Shown here piece by piece: positions 15,231 through 22,252 of a stretch of DNA of 52,348 bases. The translations under genes and the position numbers were made by a program. Each line of letters starts with the position of its first letter. Position 1 is the first letter of the stretch. The notes beneath the pieces were generated by a model. The model was given only the letters and a program-made list of their open reading frames with translations, made no database searches and was not told the DNA's origin. Source of the stretch: Chloroflexota bacterium (lineage in GTDB: Bacteria; Chloroflexota; Anaerolineae; Anaerolineales; Villigracilaceae); the NCBI GenBank assembly GCA_016235445.1, contig JACRLB010000034.1, forward strand, positions 1 to 52,348, given 5' to 3'.

Positions 15231-16025
15231 ATGACAACGCTTCTTTCCACCACTTCGACTACGCTCAGTACGAACCTGCAAGCTGGCTCCGTTATTCTGA
15301 CGCTTAACCGCCCCGAACGCGCCAACGCCTTCAACATCGAAATGACCCATGAATTGCAACGCGCCCTTGCGGATGCGGAGAACGACCCGCAGGTGAAGTG
15401 TGTGGTGATCACCGGCGCGGGCAATGTCTTCAGCGCAGGGCAGGATATCGGCGAAATGAAAAAAGGCGGCGGAGAGATTTCCTACCGCGAACATTTGGAC
15501 AAAACCTACAACCCGTTGATTCTGCAAATCCGTAGTATGGGCAAACCTGTCATTGCCGCCGTGAATGGACCGTGCGCCGGCGCCGCCTTTGGCATTGCCC
15601 TGGCCTGTGACTTGCGCATCGCAAAATCCAGCGCGTATTTTGTGGTTGGCTTCAGCGGCATTGCCCTCGCGCCTGACTCTGGCATTTCGTTGTTCCTGCC
15701 AAAATACATCGGCCTTGCGCGCGCGCAGGAATATTTTTATTCCAACAAAAAGATACCCGCGCAATTGGGATATGCCTGGGGCATGGTTAATCAGGTGGGT
15801 GGATTCAACTATCAGCGGATGGTCATGCAGGTTGCGGGGGAGCTGGCCACAGGTCCGCGGGAGGCGTTTGCGGCAGGGAAGAAAGCCTTCAACAAGGCGA
15901 TCCTGCCCAATCTGGAGGAAGTCCTCAATTATGAGGGAATCCTGCAAGATGAAGCGGGCCGGTCGGCGGAACATCGCGAGGGTGTAGCGGCCTTCTTTGA
16001 AAAGCGCATCCCGCGCTTTGATTGA
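15231..16025 (+). CDS. Enoyl-CoA hydratase/isomerase family protein (PaaG-like)
   Basis: The 264-residue crotonase-fold protein has the oxyanion-hole segments FSAGQDIGEM (about 66-75) and GPCAGAAFGIALACDLRIA (about 107-125), and the NRPERANAF start. The position of the first crotonase catalytic glutamate (the E of the GAGLG-type segment region) shows alanine-rich sequence and AP-DSGISLFLP near 150, as in 2-(1,2-epoxy-1,2-dihydrophenyl)acetyl-CoA isomerase PaaG; hence isomerase is as likely as hydratase. About the first 16 residues (TTLLSTTSTTLSTN) are encoded by a copy of a dispersed CTTCGACTACGCTCAGTACG word, so the true N-terminus may begin later. It stands near glutamate and glutaryl-CoA dehydrogenases, consistent with acyl-CoA catabolism. 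Confidence 0.82.
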   Translation: MTTLLSTTSTTLSTNLQAGSVILTLNRPERANAFNIEMTHELQRALADAENDPQVKCVVITGAGNVFSAGQDIGEMKKGGGEISYREHLDKTYNPLILQIRSMGKPVIAAVNGPCAGAAFGIALACDLRIAKSSAYFVVGFSGIALAPDSGISLFLPKYIGLARAQEYFYSNKKIPAQLGYAWGMVNQVGGFNYQRMVMQVAGELATGPREAFAAGKKAFNKAILPNLEEVLNYEGILQDEAGRSAEHREGVAAFFEKRIPRFD

Positions 16026-16109
16026 CGTATCTTTTCGCCGCGAACACGGTTAATAAAAGTAATCAAAAACCGTCATTTTTTACCAAAAAATAATCGGAGT
16101 TTTGTCATA

Positions 16110-16138
16110 TTGACGCAGAAATCGTTATCGTGTAAAGT
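16110..16138 (+). promoter_or_regulatory. Candidate sigma70-type promoter of gdhA
   Basis: TTGACG at 16110-16115 and TAAAGT at 16133-16138 are separated by 17 bp. It would give a leader of about 140 nt that contains the hairpin at 16205-16232. Confidence 0.4.
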
Positions 16139-16204
16139 TTGAGGGCAATTGTGATTTATTGGATTAAGCGTATGGCTCAAATGATTGACATAACTTGTGC
16201 TTAG

Positions 16205-16240
16205 AGCGGGCTCCCCATCCGGGGTGCCCGCTTATATTTT
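16205..16240 (+). terminator. GC-rich hairpin in the gdhA leader
   Basis: AGCGGGC-CCCC and CGGGG-GCCCGCT arms form a long stem with a T-T mismatch, followed by TTATATTTT. It lies between the enoyl-CoA hydratase and gdhA and could be an attenuator or terminator; no riboswitch core is recognised. Confidence 0.6.
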
Positions 16241-16287
16241 CTCTACCACTTGTTGCATAACTCGAAAAACCTACTCAGGAGAATAAC

Positions 16288-17586
16288 ATGTCAGGACAGA
16301 TCAATGCTTTTGAAATGGCGCAGAAACAGTTCGACGCTGTTGCCAAACAATTGAAACTCGACTCAGGCGTAGCTGAAGTTCTGCGCTGGCCGATGCGCGA
16401 ATTTTCCTTCCGCATCCCCGTTCGTTTGGACGATGGTTCGCTCAAGGTCTTTCAGGGCTTCCGCGTCCAGCACAACGATGCGCGCGGCCCCAACAAGGGC
16501 GGCATTCGCTTCCACCCCGCAGAGACGATGGACACCGTCCGCGCGCTCGCCACGTGGATGACCTGGAAATGCGCCGTGGCCGATATTCCGCTGGGCGGCG
16601 GCAAGGGCGGCATCATCGTCGACCCTTCCACGCTTTCGGTTGGCGAAAAAGAAGAAGTCTGCCGCGGCTGGGTGCGCGCCATGTGGAAGAACATCGGCCC
16701 GCGCAATGATGTACCCGCTCCGGATGTGGGCACCACTCCTCAAATGATGGGCTGGATGATGGATGAATATTCCCGCCTCGTCGGTCAATACACGCCGGGC
16801 GTGTTCACGGGCAAACCCCTTGGCGGCGGCGGTTCATTGGGCCGCACCGAAGCCACAGGCTACGGCGTAATCTACACCGTGCGCGAAGCCATGAATCACC
16901 TCGGCATGGATCCCAAAAAATCTGTTGCGGCTCTTCAGGGCTTTGGCAACGTCTCGCAATATGCGGCCATCGGCTTTGTTGAAATCCTCGGCGGCTCTGT
17001 GGCCTGCGTCTCCTGTTACGACCGCCACGACAAGACCGCCTACACCTACAGCAAGAAGGGCGGCATCGACCCGCGCTTCCTGCTCTCCATCGTGGATGAG
17101 TACGGAACCATCGATAAGAAGAAAGCCATGGACTCCGGCTACGCTGTAGATGACGGCGACAAGTGGATCGAATTCGAAGCCGATGTGCTCATCCCTGCCG
17201 CGCTCGAAGGACAGGTCAACGGCGATACGGTTGGCAAGGTCTCCAAAAGCGTCCGCATCGTTGCCGAAGGCGCGAACGGCCCCACCACCCCCGAAGCCGA
17301 CGAAGCCTTCAAGAAAAACAAGGTCTTCAACATCCCTGATTTCCTCTGCAACGCCGGCGGCGTAACCACCTCCTACTTTGAACAGGTTCAGAACGACATG
17401 AACTTCTACTGGTCCAAAGAGGAAGTGTTGGAAAAACTCGACCAGAAAATGACCTCCGCCTTTCACGGCGTACTCGAACGCAGTGAAAAGGAAAAAGTCT
17501 ACATGCGCGATGCCGCCTACATGGTCGCCATCGACCGCGTAGTGAAAGCCATGGAACTGCGCGGCTGGTTGACGGGAAGCGCGTAG
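16288..17586 (+). CDS. gdhA: Glutamate dehydrogenase (Glu/Leu/Phe/Val family)
   Basis: The 432-residue enzyme links glutamate and 2-oxoglutarate. It has the substrate-binding GPNKGGIRFHP (about 68-78), the catalytic lysine region WKCAVADIPLGGGKGGI (about 93-109) and the cofactor-binding ALQGFGNVSQYAA (about 215-227), with GxGxxA-type loop altered to GFGNVSQ. The length matches the hexameric NAD(P)-dependent class of roughly 420 residues. A strong CAGGAGAA ribosome site precedes ATG 16288. A leader hairpin stands upstream and a terminator at 17611-17650 follows, so it is transcribed as a single gene. The C-terminus ends normally. Confidence 0.95.
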   Translation: MSGQINAFEMAQKQFDAVAKQLKLDSGVAEVLRWPMREFSFRIPVRLDDGSLKVFQGFRVQHNDARGPNKGGIRFHPAETMDTVRALATWMTWKCAVADIPLGGGKGGIIVDPSTLSVGEKEEVCRGWVRAMWKNIGPRNDVPAPDVGTTPQMMGWMMDEYSRLVGQYTPGVFTGKPLGGGGSLGRTEATGYGVIYTVREAMNHLGMDPKKSVAALQGFGNVSQYAAIGFVEILGGSVACVSCYDRHDKTAYTYSKKGGIDPRFLLSIVDEYGTIDKKKAMDSGYAVDDGDKWIEFEADVLIPAALEGQVNGDTVGKVSKSVRIVAEGANGPTTPEADEAFKKNKVFNIPDFLCNAGGVTTSYFEQVQNDMNFYWSKEEVLEKLDQKMTSAFHGVLERSEKEKVYMRDAAYMVAIDRVVKAMELRGWLTGSA

Positions 17587-17610
17587 TTGGTGATCGGTAA
17601 TTCGTAATTG

Positions 17611-17650
17611 GAAGAGGATGTGCTGAAAGGCGTATCCTCTTCTTTTTTTT
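17611..17650 (+). terminator. Intrinsic terminator of gdhA
   Basis: GAAGAGGAT and ATCCTCTTC arms are separated by about 14 nt and followed by a run of nine T. It starts 24 nt after the stop codon. Confidence 0.85.
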
Positions 17651-17732
17651 TCCGCCTCTTTCCTAGCCGATGCTTGATATTGCTTTCTGCGGCATTCTCT
17701 CACTCTGACATTTGATACAATCACCGCGCAAT

Positions 17733-17754
17733 CAATTACCAATTACCAATTACT
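17733..17754. repeat. Three-unit 7-bp array (CAATTAC) before the glutaryl-CoA dehydrogenase gene
   Basis: The heptamer CAATTAC occurs three times in tandem with single-base changes between 17733 and 17754, just before the likely ribosome site AGAGG. Similar 7- or 8-bp arrays stand at 32958-33065, 33666-33722 and 47594-47630. Confidence 0.6.
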
Positions 17755-17763
17755 AGAGGTTTT

Positions 17764-18939
17764 ATGTCCAAACCAACCTTCAAATGGGACGACCCCTTTC
17801 TGCTCAACGACCAGCTCAGCGACGAAGAGCGCATGATCCGTGACACAGCGCGGAGATATTGCCAGGACAAGTTAATGCCGCGCATTCTCGAAGCGAACCG
17901 CAAAGAGATTTTCCACCGCGAGATCATGAACGAAATGGGCGCGCTGGGCTTTCTTGGCTCCACCATCCCCGAAGAATACGGCTGTGCGGGGTTGAACTAC
18001 GTTTCGTACGGATTGATCGCCCGCGAAGTGGAACGCGTGGACAGCGGCTACCGCAGTGCGATGAGCGTGCAAAGCTCGCTGGTGATGCACCCCATCTACG
18101 CCTACGGTAATGAAGAACAACGCAAAAAATACCTGCCCAAACTCGCCAGCGGAGAATGGATCGGCTGTTTTGGCCTCACCGAACCCAACCACGGCAGTGA
18201 CCCCGCCAGCATGGAAACCCACGCTAAAAAAGTGGACGGCGGCTATATCGTCCACGGCAACAAAATGTGGATCACCAACTCGCCGATTGCGGATGTGTTT
18301 GTGGTGTGGGCAAAGTTGGATGGCGAAATCCGTGGTTTCATTCTTGAAAAAGGGATGAAGGGTTTAAGCGCGCCGAATATCGAAGGCAAGTTCAGCCTGC
18401 GCGCCAGTGCGACGGGCGAGATCGTGATGGATGAAGTCTTTGTCCCTGAAGAAAATTTGCTTCCGAATGTGTCTGGCTTGAAAGGGCCGTTTGGATGTTT
18501 GAATAAAGCCCGCTATGGAATTGCCTGGGGCGCGTTGGGCGCGGCGGAATTCTGCTGGCACGCGGCGCGGCAATACACATTGGATCGTCCACAGTTTGGG
18601 CGTCCGCTGGCGGCGAACCAGATCATTCAACTCAAGCTGGCAAATATGATGACGGAGATTACGCTGGGGTTGCAGGGCGCATTGCGGGTTGGCCGTTTGA
18701 TGGATGAAGACAGATCCACGCCTGAGATGGTTTCACTCGTTAAACGCAATTCATGCGGCAAGGCGCTGGAGATCGCCCGTCACGCACGCGATATGCACGG
18801 CGGCAACGGCGTCTCGGACGAGTATCATGTCATTCGGCATGTGATGAATTTGGAAGCAGTCAACACCTACGAAGGCACGCACGACATCCATGCCTTGATT
18901 TTGGGGAGGGCGCAAACAGGCATTCAGGCGTTTTCGTAA
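17764..18939 (+). CDS. gcdH: Glutaryl-CoA dehydrogenase (acyl-CoA dehydrogenase family)
   Basis: The 391-residue flavoenzyme oxidises and decarboxylates glutaryl-CoA to crotonyl-CoA in lysine, tryptophan and aromatic breakdown. It has the GCDH-like [38 protein letters not shown], the [20 protein letters not shown] helix and the final [20 protein letters not shown] containing the catalytic glutamate. These match GCDH more closely than short-chain acyl-CoA dehydrogenases. No electron-transfer flavoprotein gene is in the window. It follows gdhA but lies after a terminator, so it has its own promoter. The stop is followed within 6 nt by the REP-like element at 18945-18995. Confidence 0.9.
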   Translation: MSKPTFKWDDPFLLNDQLSDEERMIRDTARRYCQDKLMPRILEANRKEIFHREIMNEMGALGFLGSTIPEEYGCAGLNYVSYGLIAREVERVDSGYRSAMSVQSSLVMHPIYAYGNEEQRKKYLPKLASGEWIGCFGLTEPNHGSDPASMETHAKKVDGGYIVHGNKMWITNSPIADVFVVWAKLDGEIRGFILEKGMKGLSAPNIEGKFSLRASATGEIVMDEVFVPEENLLPNVSGLKGPFGCLNKARYGIAWGALGAAEFCWHAARQYTLDRPQFGRPLAANQIIQLKLANMMTEITLGLQGALRVGRLMDEDRSTPEMVSLVKRNSCGKALEIARHARDMHGGNGVSDEYHVIRHVMNLEAVNTYEGTHDIHALILGRAQTGIQAFS

Positions 18940-18944
18940 AAAAC

Positions 18945-18995
18945 CGTACCCCAAGATTTATCTTGCGATGAGCAACATGAATCTTGGGTAGTGGT
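18945..18995 (+). repeat. REP-like hairpin element, copy 1
   Basis: CCGTACCCCAAGATTTATCTTGCG followed by CAACATGAATCTTGGGTAG, beginning a few bases past a stop codon. Related copies at 22170-22246 and 43273-43340 share CCGTACCGCAA-ATTTAT-TTGCG. The arms around CAAGATTTATCTTG form a short inner hairpin and CTTGGGTA pairs with TACCCCAAG. Confidence 0.6.
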
Positions 18996-19008
18996 ATTGA
19001 GTAAATGA

Positions 19009-19149
19009 TGTAGCGCGAGATATTAGACGTTATCGGAAATAACGCACAGGCACCGTCCCGAAGGTTTTTCTTGAGGAATTTGAACTCCTGACAACAACCT
19101 TCGGGACGTTTTTTCTAATTACCGATAAAGTCTATTATCTCGCGCTACG
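19009..19149. mobile_element. Large inverted-repeat element with ~31-bp imperfect ends
   Basis: GTAGCGCGAGATATTAGACG (beginning about 19014) is mirrored near the right end by the complement of CTATTATCTCGCGCTAC, with TTATCGG and CCGATAA inside. Within the loop, ACCGTCCCGAAGGT and ACCTTCGGGACG form another pair that recurs in the MITE family at 38294 and 42742. No flanking duplication is evident. Confidence 0.5.
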
Positions 19150-19209
19150 GTTGCCAAAGCGATGACCGTGTCGGTAGTTCAGAATCAGGCTGGGGCGGGG
19201 GAAGAGGCG

Positions 19210-19659
19210 TTATGGTTCGATGGGATATCCTGCATCCGCCCAGGCGGCGAGTCCGCCGAGGAGTGCGTCCACTTTTGAATATCCATTTTGCAAGAGGAGG
19301 AACGCCGCACGGGCGCTCGTGTGTTCATTTTGTCAGGTGCAGTAGGTGATGATCCACTGATTTTTTTCGAGTGAGAGACTGCCGAGGTTGTTCTCGATAT
19401 TTGCCAATGGAATCGAGATCGCGCCACCCGCATGGTTTGCGGCATAATATTCCACGCTTCTCACATCCACGATGATGGCCTGACCTGAGTCGAATGCGGC
19501 TTTGGCGTTCTCCACGTTGATGCGCGGAACGTCCGCTTCGGTTTGCGGCGTTGGTTGCGTTGGGATGGCGGTGGAAGTTGTTTGCGGCAACGCAGAGTTG
19601 CAGGCGAGGGCGGCAAGCAACAGAATTGAAAACGCTACGAGCGGTTTATATTTTTTCAT
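19210..19659 (-). CDS. Rhodanese-domain lipoprotein with in-frame TGA at the catalytic cysteine (probable selenoprotein)
   Basis: The frame starts MKKYKPLVAFSILLLAALAC with a lipoprotein cysteine at residue 20, followed by a Thr/Pro linker and a rhodanese domain (DVRSVEYYAANHAGGAISIPL about 65-86). At codon 109 there is TGA (19333-19335), then the frame continues without another stop to TAA at 19210-19212: QNEHTSARAAFLLLQNGYSKVDALLGGLAAW and IEP. In rhodaneses of the CxCPNExxSA type the second cysteine is the nucleophile; TGA falls precisely on it (YCT-TGA-QNEHTSA). A hairpin follows at 19300-19326. Read-through gives 149 residues, a normal size. Without recoding the protein ends at 108 and lacks the active site. 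Selenocysteine is inference; the alternative is a nonsense mutation. Confidence 0.75.
19300..19326 (-). promoter_or_regulatory. Candidate bacterial SECIS hairpin after the in-frame TGA
   Basis: In the mRNA sense, nucleotides 7-10 after UGA (GAAC) pair with 30-33 (GUUC), and 12-15 (CACG) pair with 22-25 (CGUG). The 6-nt loop AGCGCC holds a G at position 17 after the UGA. Bacterial SECIS elements lie just downstream of UGA within the coding region and carry an unpaired G in the loop, so placement fits; the stem is short and irregular. Confidence 0.4.
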
Positions 19660-19741
19660 CTCTCCTCAATTTTACAGAGGGCAACCCGTCCATCGAAGGC
19701 AAAGCGCCTTGATGATTATTGAAGGGTCGCCCCTGCGTTTT

Positions 19742-21544
19742 TTACAACTGGCAATAGCGATCCACGCGCTTGCCGATGATGGCGAGGCTGTCGGCCCAGA
19801 ATTTTTTGGTGCGGATGTTGATGCCGAACTGGTCGGCCAGGTCTGCGGCGCGGGCTTCGCCTGTGGCGGCGAGCAGGGCCTTGTAGGCGGGGACAAATTC
19901 TGCGCCGCGTTTTTGATAGATGGCGTACAAGCCAGTGGCGAAGAGCAAGCCGAAGGTGTAGGGATAGTTGTAGAAGGAGAATCCGCTGGTGTAGTAATGC
20001 GGTTTCCAGGTCCACATGAATTTTTGCAGGTACTTTTCGTCCAGGCCTTCGCCGTAGGCGGCTTTTTGCGCGCGCTCCATGATGTCGTTGAGATCGTCGG
20101 CGGAGAGTTCAGATTTGGCGCGGCGCTCGAAGACTTCCTTCTCGAAGAGGTAGCGGGAGTAAATATCCACGACCACCTGCGAGGCGTTGTTCATCTGCGC
20201 TTCGAGCACGGCCAGAATTTCCTGTGGATCGGTGACTTGCTCCAGCACCGCTTCGGTGACGATGGTCTCGCACATGATGGAGGCGGTTTCGGCGAGCGTC
20301 ATCGGCGTGGCTTGTTGCAATTCGGTTTTGTTCGCCTGATAGGCGCATTCATTGTGGAAGGCGTGGCCGAGTTCATGCGCCAGCGTGCTGACCTGGTCGA
20401 GCGAGCCGTCAAAGTTGGAGAGGATGCGGCTTTCCTTCACTCTGGAAACGCCCATGCAGAACGCGCCGCCGCGTTTGCCTTCGCGCTGTTCGGCGTCGAT
20501 CCAGTTGTTGTCGAAGGCGCGTTTGGCGAAGGCGCCGAGTTCGGGTGAGAATTTGTTGAAGTTGCTGACGATAAAATCGCGCGCCTCGTCCCACGAGTAG
20601 ACTTTGTCGGTCTTGCCCATCGGGGCGGATAAATCCCACCAGGCGAGTTTTTCCTTGCCGATCAATTTGGCTTTCTGTTTGAAATAACGCTCGAACATCG
20701 GGAAGGAGTCTTTCATCGCGCCGAGCATGGCGTCCAATGTGGGACGGTCGATGCGGGCAAAATCCAGCGAGGCGTGGACGGCATCTTCGCGTCCGCGTTT
20801 TTTATCGAGGGTAAGCGTCTCACCCTTGACCCCGTTCATGCAGGCCGCCAATGTTTCTTTGATGCCCTCCCAGGCGACGTTCTCGGCTTCGTATCCACGG
20901 CGGCGGGTGGCTTCGTCGGGGTGCGAGCGCAGGTTGATCAGCGCGGGCATGGGCATCTTTTGGGTTTTGCCGTCCAGCTCAAAGTCCACGGTGAGTTGCG
21001 AAGTCACCGTCCCTTGCAATTTGCCAAAGGCGTTGCCTCCGCTCAAGGTCAGTTCGGCGGCGAGGATTTCTTCCGCTTCGCTCATCAAATATTTGGATTG
21101 TTCTGCGGCTTCGTTGAGCGAGAATTCGTGTGACTTTGCCGAGGGGTTTGTCTTCGCGGCTTTCTTGATGGCGGCTTTGCCCAAGGTTCCAACCCAGGCT
21201 TGGAATTTGGTGTTGAGTACGCTGGCCTGCACCGACATTTGCTCGAACTCCGAGAGGGCGCGCATGGCGTCCTGGTTGTGAGAGTCGGTGGTGACGAAGG
21301 AGTAGATGTAGGGATTGATGGTTCCCGAAAGCTCAAAGAGCGCGTTGAACCTGTCCACGGATTCGCCGAGTAGTTTGCCGAGTTTCTTCGGGTCGGCCTT
21401 TGAATCGGCTTTGCTGGCTTTCTTGAAAAACACTTCCATTTCATCCAGCGCGGACTTGTACTTTTTGATGGCGTTCTTGAATTCCTTTGAATCAAGCGAG
21501 GGATAGACGTTGGTCATATCCCAGCGGGTTGCGGAAACGGTCAT
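19742..21544 (-). CDS. pepF: M3-family oligoendopeptidase F
   Basis: The 600-residue cytoplasmic zinc metallopeptidase cleaves medium-length peptides. The zinc-binding motif HELGH is at about residue 388 in ALAHELGHAFHNE, with the third zinc ligand glutamate some 25-30 residues later in ETASIMCET. The N-terminal all-helical part (about 1-190) resembles the PepF cap. ATG 21544 has an AAGGAGATC ribosome site and is preferred over the upstream frame at 21574. The gene is separate from the rhodanese by 82 bp and ends normally. Confidence 0.92.
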   Translation of the reverse strand: MTVSATRWDMTNVYPSLDSKEFKNAIKKYKSALDEMEVFFKKASKADSKADPKKLGKLLGESVDRFNALFELSGTINPYIYSFVTTDSHNQDAMRALSEFEQMSVQASVLNTKFQAWVGTLGKAAIKKAAKTNPSAKSHEFSLNEAAEQSKYLMSEAEEILAAELTLSGGNAFGKLQGTVTSQLTVDFELDGKTQKMPMPALINLRSHPDEATRRRGYEAENVAWEGIKETLAACMNGVKGETLTLDKKRGREDAVHASLDFARIDRPTLDAMLGAMKDSFPMFERYFKQKAKLIGKEKLAWWDLSAPMGKTDKVYSWDEARDFIVSNFNKFSPELGAFAKRAFDNNWIDAEQREGKRGGAFCMGVSRVKESRILSNFDGSLDQVSTLAHELGHAFHNECAYQANKTELQQATPMTLAETASIMCETIVTEAVLEQVTDPQEILAVLEAQMNNASQVVVDIYSRYLFEKEVFERRAKSELSADDLNDIMERAQKAAYGEGLDEKYLQKFMWTWKPHYYTSGFSFYNYPYTFGLLFATGLYAIYQKRGAEFVPAYKALLAATGEARAADLADQFGINIRTKKFWADSLAIIGKRVDRYCQL

Positions 21545-21691
21545 GAGTGATCTCCTTGTGAAAAGATGAGGCAAGTATACCGTGATTGGTTTAAGGGAAA
21601 ACCCTGCTGAAGAAGGGATATTTCCAGGAACTTTTCGTGAGTTTTTCAGTCAATTTTGGAGTAAAGTTAACATATAAACTGGAGGCGTTTT

Positions 21692-22165
21692 ATGAAACAA
21701 GATAAATTTCTGACAGGCATACTCATCGGTGTTGGCGCGCTCATCCTGCTGGCGTTGGGGCTGTTCTTCACGCGGCAGGACAAGCGCGAGTACATTGCAG
21801 ATAATGTACCCGAAGGCGTGGCCCATAATTATGTGCTTGCCATCCTCAACAAGGATTACGAAAAAGCCTACGGCTACCTTGCCGACCTGAAATACAAACC
21901 CACGTACGAAGATTTCCGCAGTTCATTTTTCAACGGCGCGGTCAACCCCAACAACACCGGCGTGGATGTGGGCGAGTCTGAGATCAACGGCGACGAGGCG
22001 ATTGTCACCCTCACCCTGTTCTATTCCTACAGCGACCCGTTCTCCAGCGGCTCCCAAAGCGTAGACCGCGCCCTGCTGGTGGAACAAAACGGCGACTGGA
22101 AATTGAATTCCATGCCCTATAATTTTTGGGATTACAACTGGTATCAGGAACCGTACAAGCCGTAA
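21692..22165 (+). CDS. Membrane-anchored protein with NTF2-like/DUF4878-type domain
   Basis: The 157-residue protein has an N-terminal membrane helix (about residues 8-27: FLTGILIGVGALILLALGLF) and an external domain of alpha-beta pattern with GVAHNYVLAILNKDYEKAYGYL and repeated strands (IVTLTLFYSY, DWKLNSMPY). This layout resembles DUF4878/lumazine-binding-like NTF2-fold proteins that are often exported. I assign no function. The ATG is preceded by CTGGAGGCG. It is separated from the next gene by the repeat at 22170-22246. Confidence 0.65.
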   Translation: MKQDKFLTGILIGVGALILLALGLFFTRQDKREYIADNVPEGVAHNYVLAILNKDYEKAYGYLADLKYKPTYEDFRSSFFNGAVNPNNTGVDVGESEINGDEAIVTLTLFYSYSDPFSSGSQSVDRALLVEQNGDWKLNSMPYNFWDYNWYQEPYKP

Positions 22166-22169
22166 TGCC

Positions 22170-22246
22170 GTACCGCAAGATTTATCTTGCGAGTTGCTGG
22201 ATTGCCTCTAAAACCAGGCGCAAAATGAATTTTGCGGTACAAAGGA
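22170..22246 (+). repeat. REP-like hairpin element, copy 2
   Basis: GCCGTACCGCAAGATTTATC opens and TTTTGCGGTACAAAGG closes the element, so the ends pair (TACCGCAA with TTGCGGTA). It begins five bases after a stop codon, as do copies 1 and 3. Confidence 0.65.
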
Positions 22247-22252
22247 ACTGAC

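Noticed and set aside
16026-16287. Possible riboswitch in the gdhA leader
   Set aside because: Only one GC-rich hairpin with a T-rich tail is visible; no conserved aptamer core was recognised.
16834-17742. Long minus-strand open frame of 302 codons
   Set aside because: It is the complementary shadow of glutamate dehydrogenase; composition is biased to G/V/D and no family motif is seen.
19502-20548. Plus-strand open frame of 348 codons
   Set aside because: It mirrors PepF and the rhodanese gene and has no recognisable domain or ribosome site.
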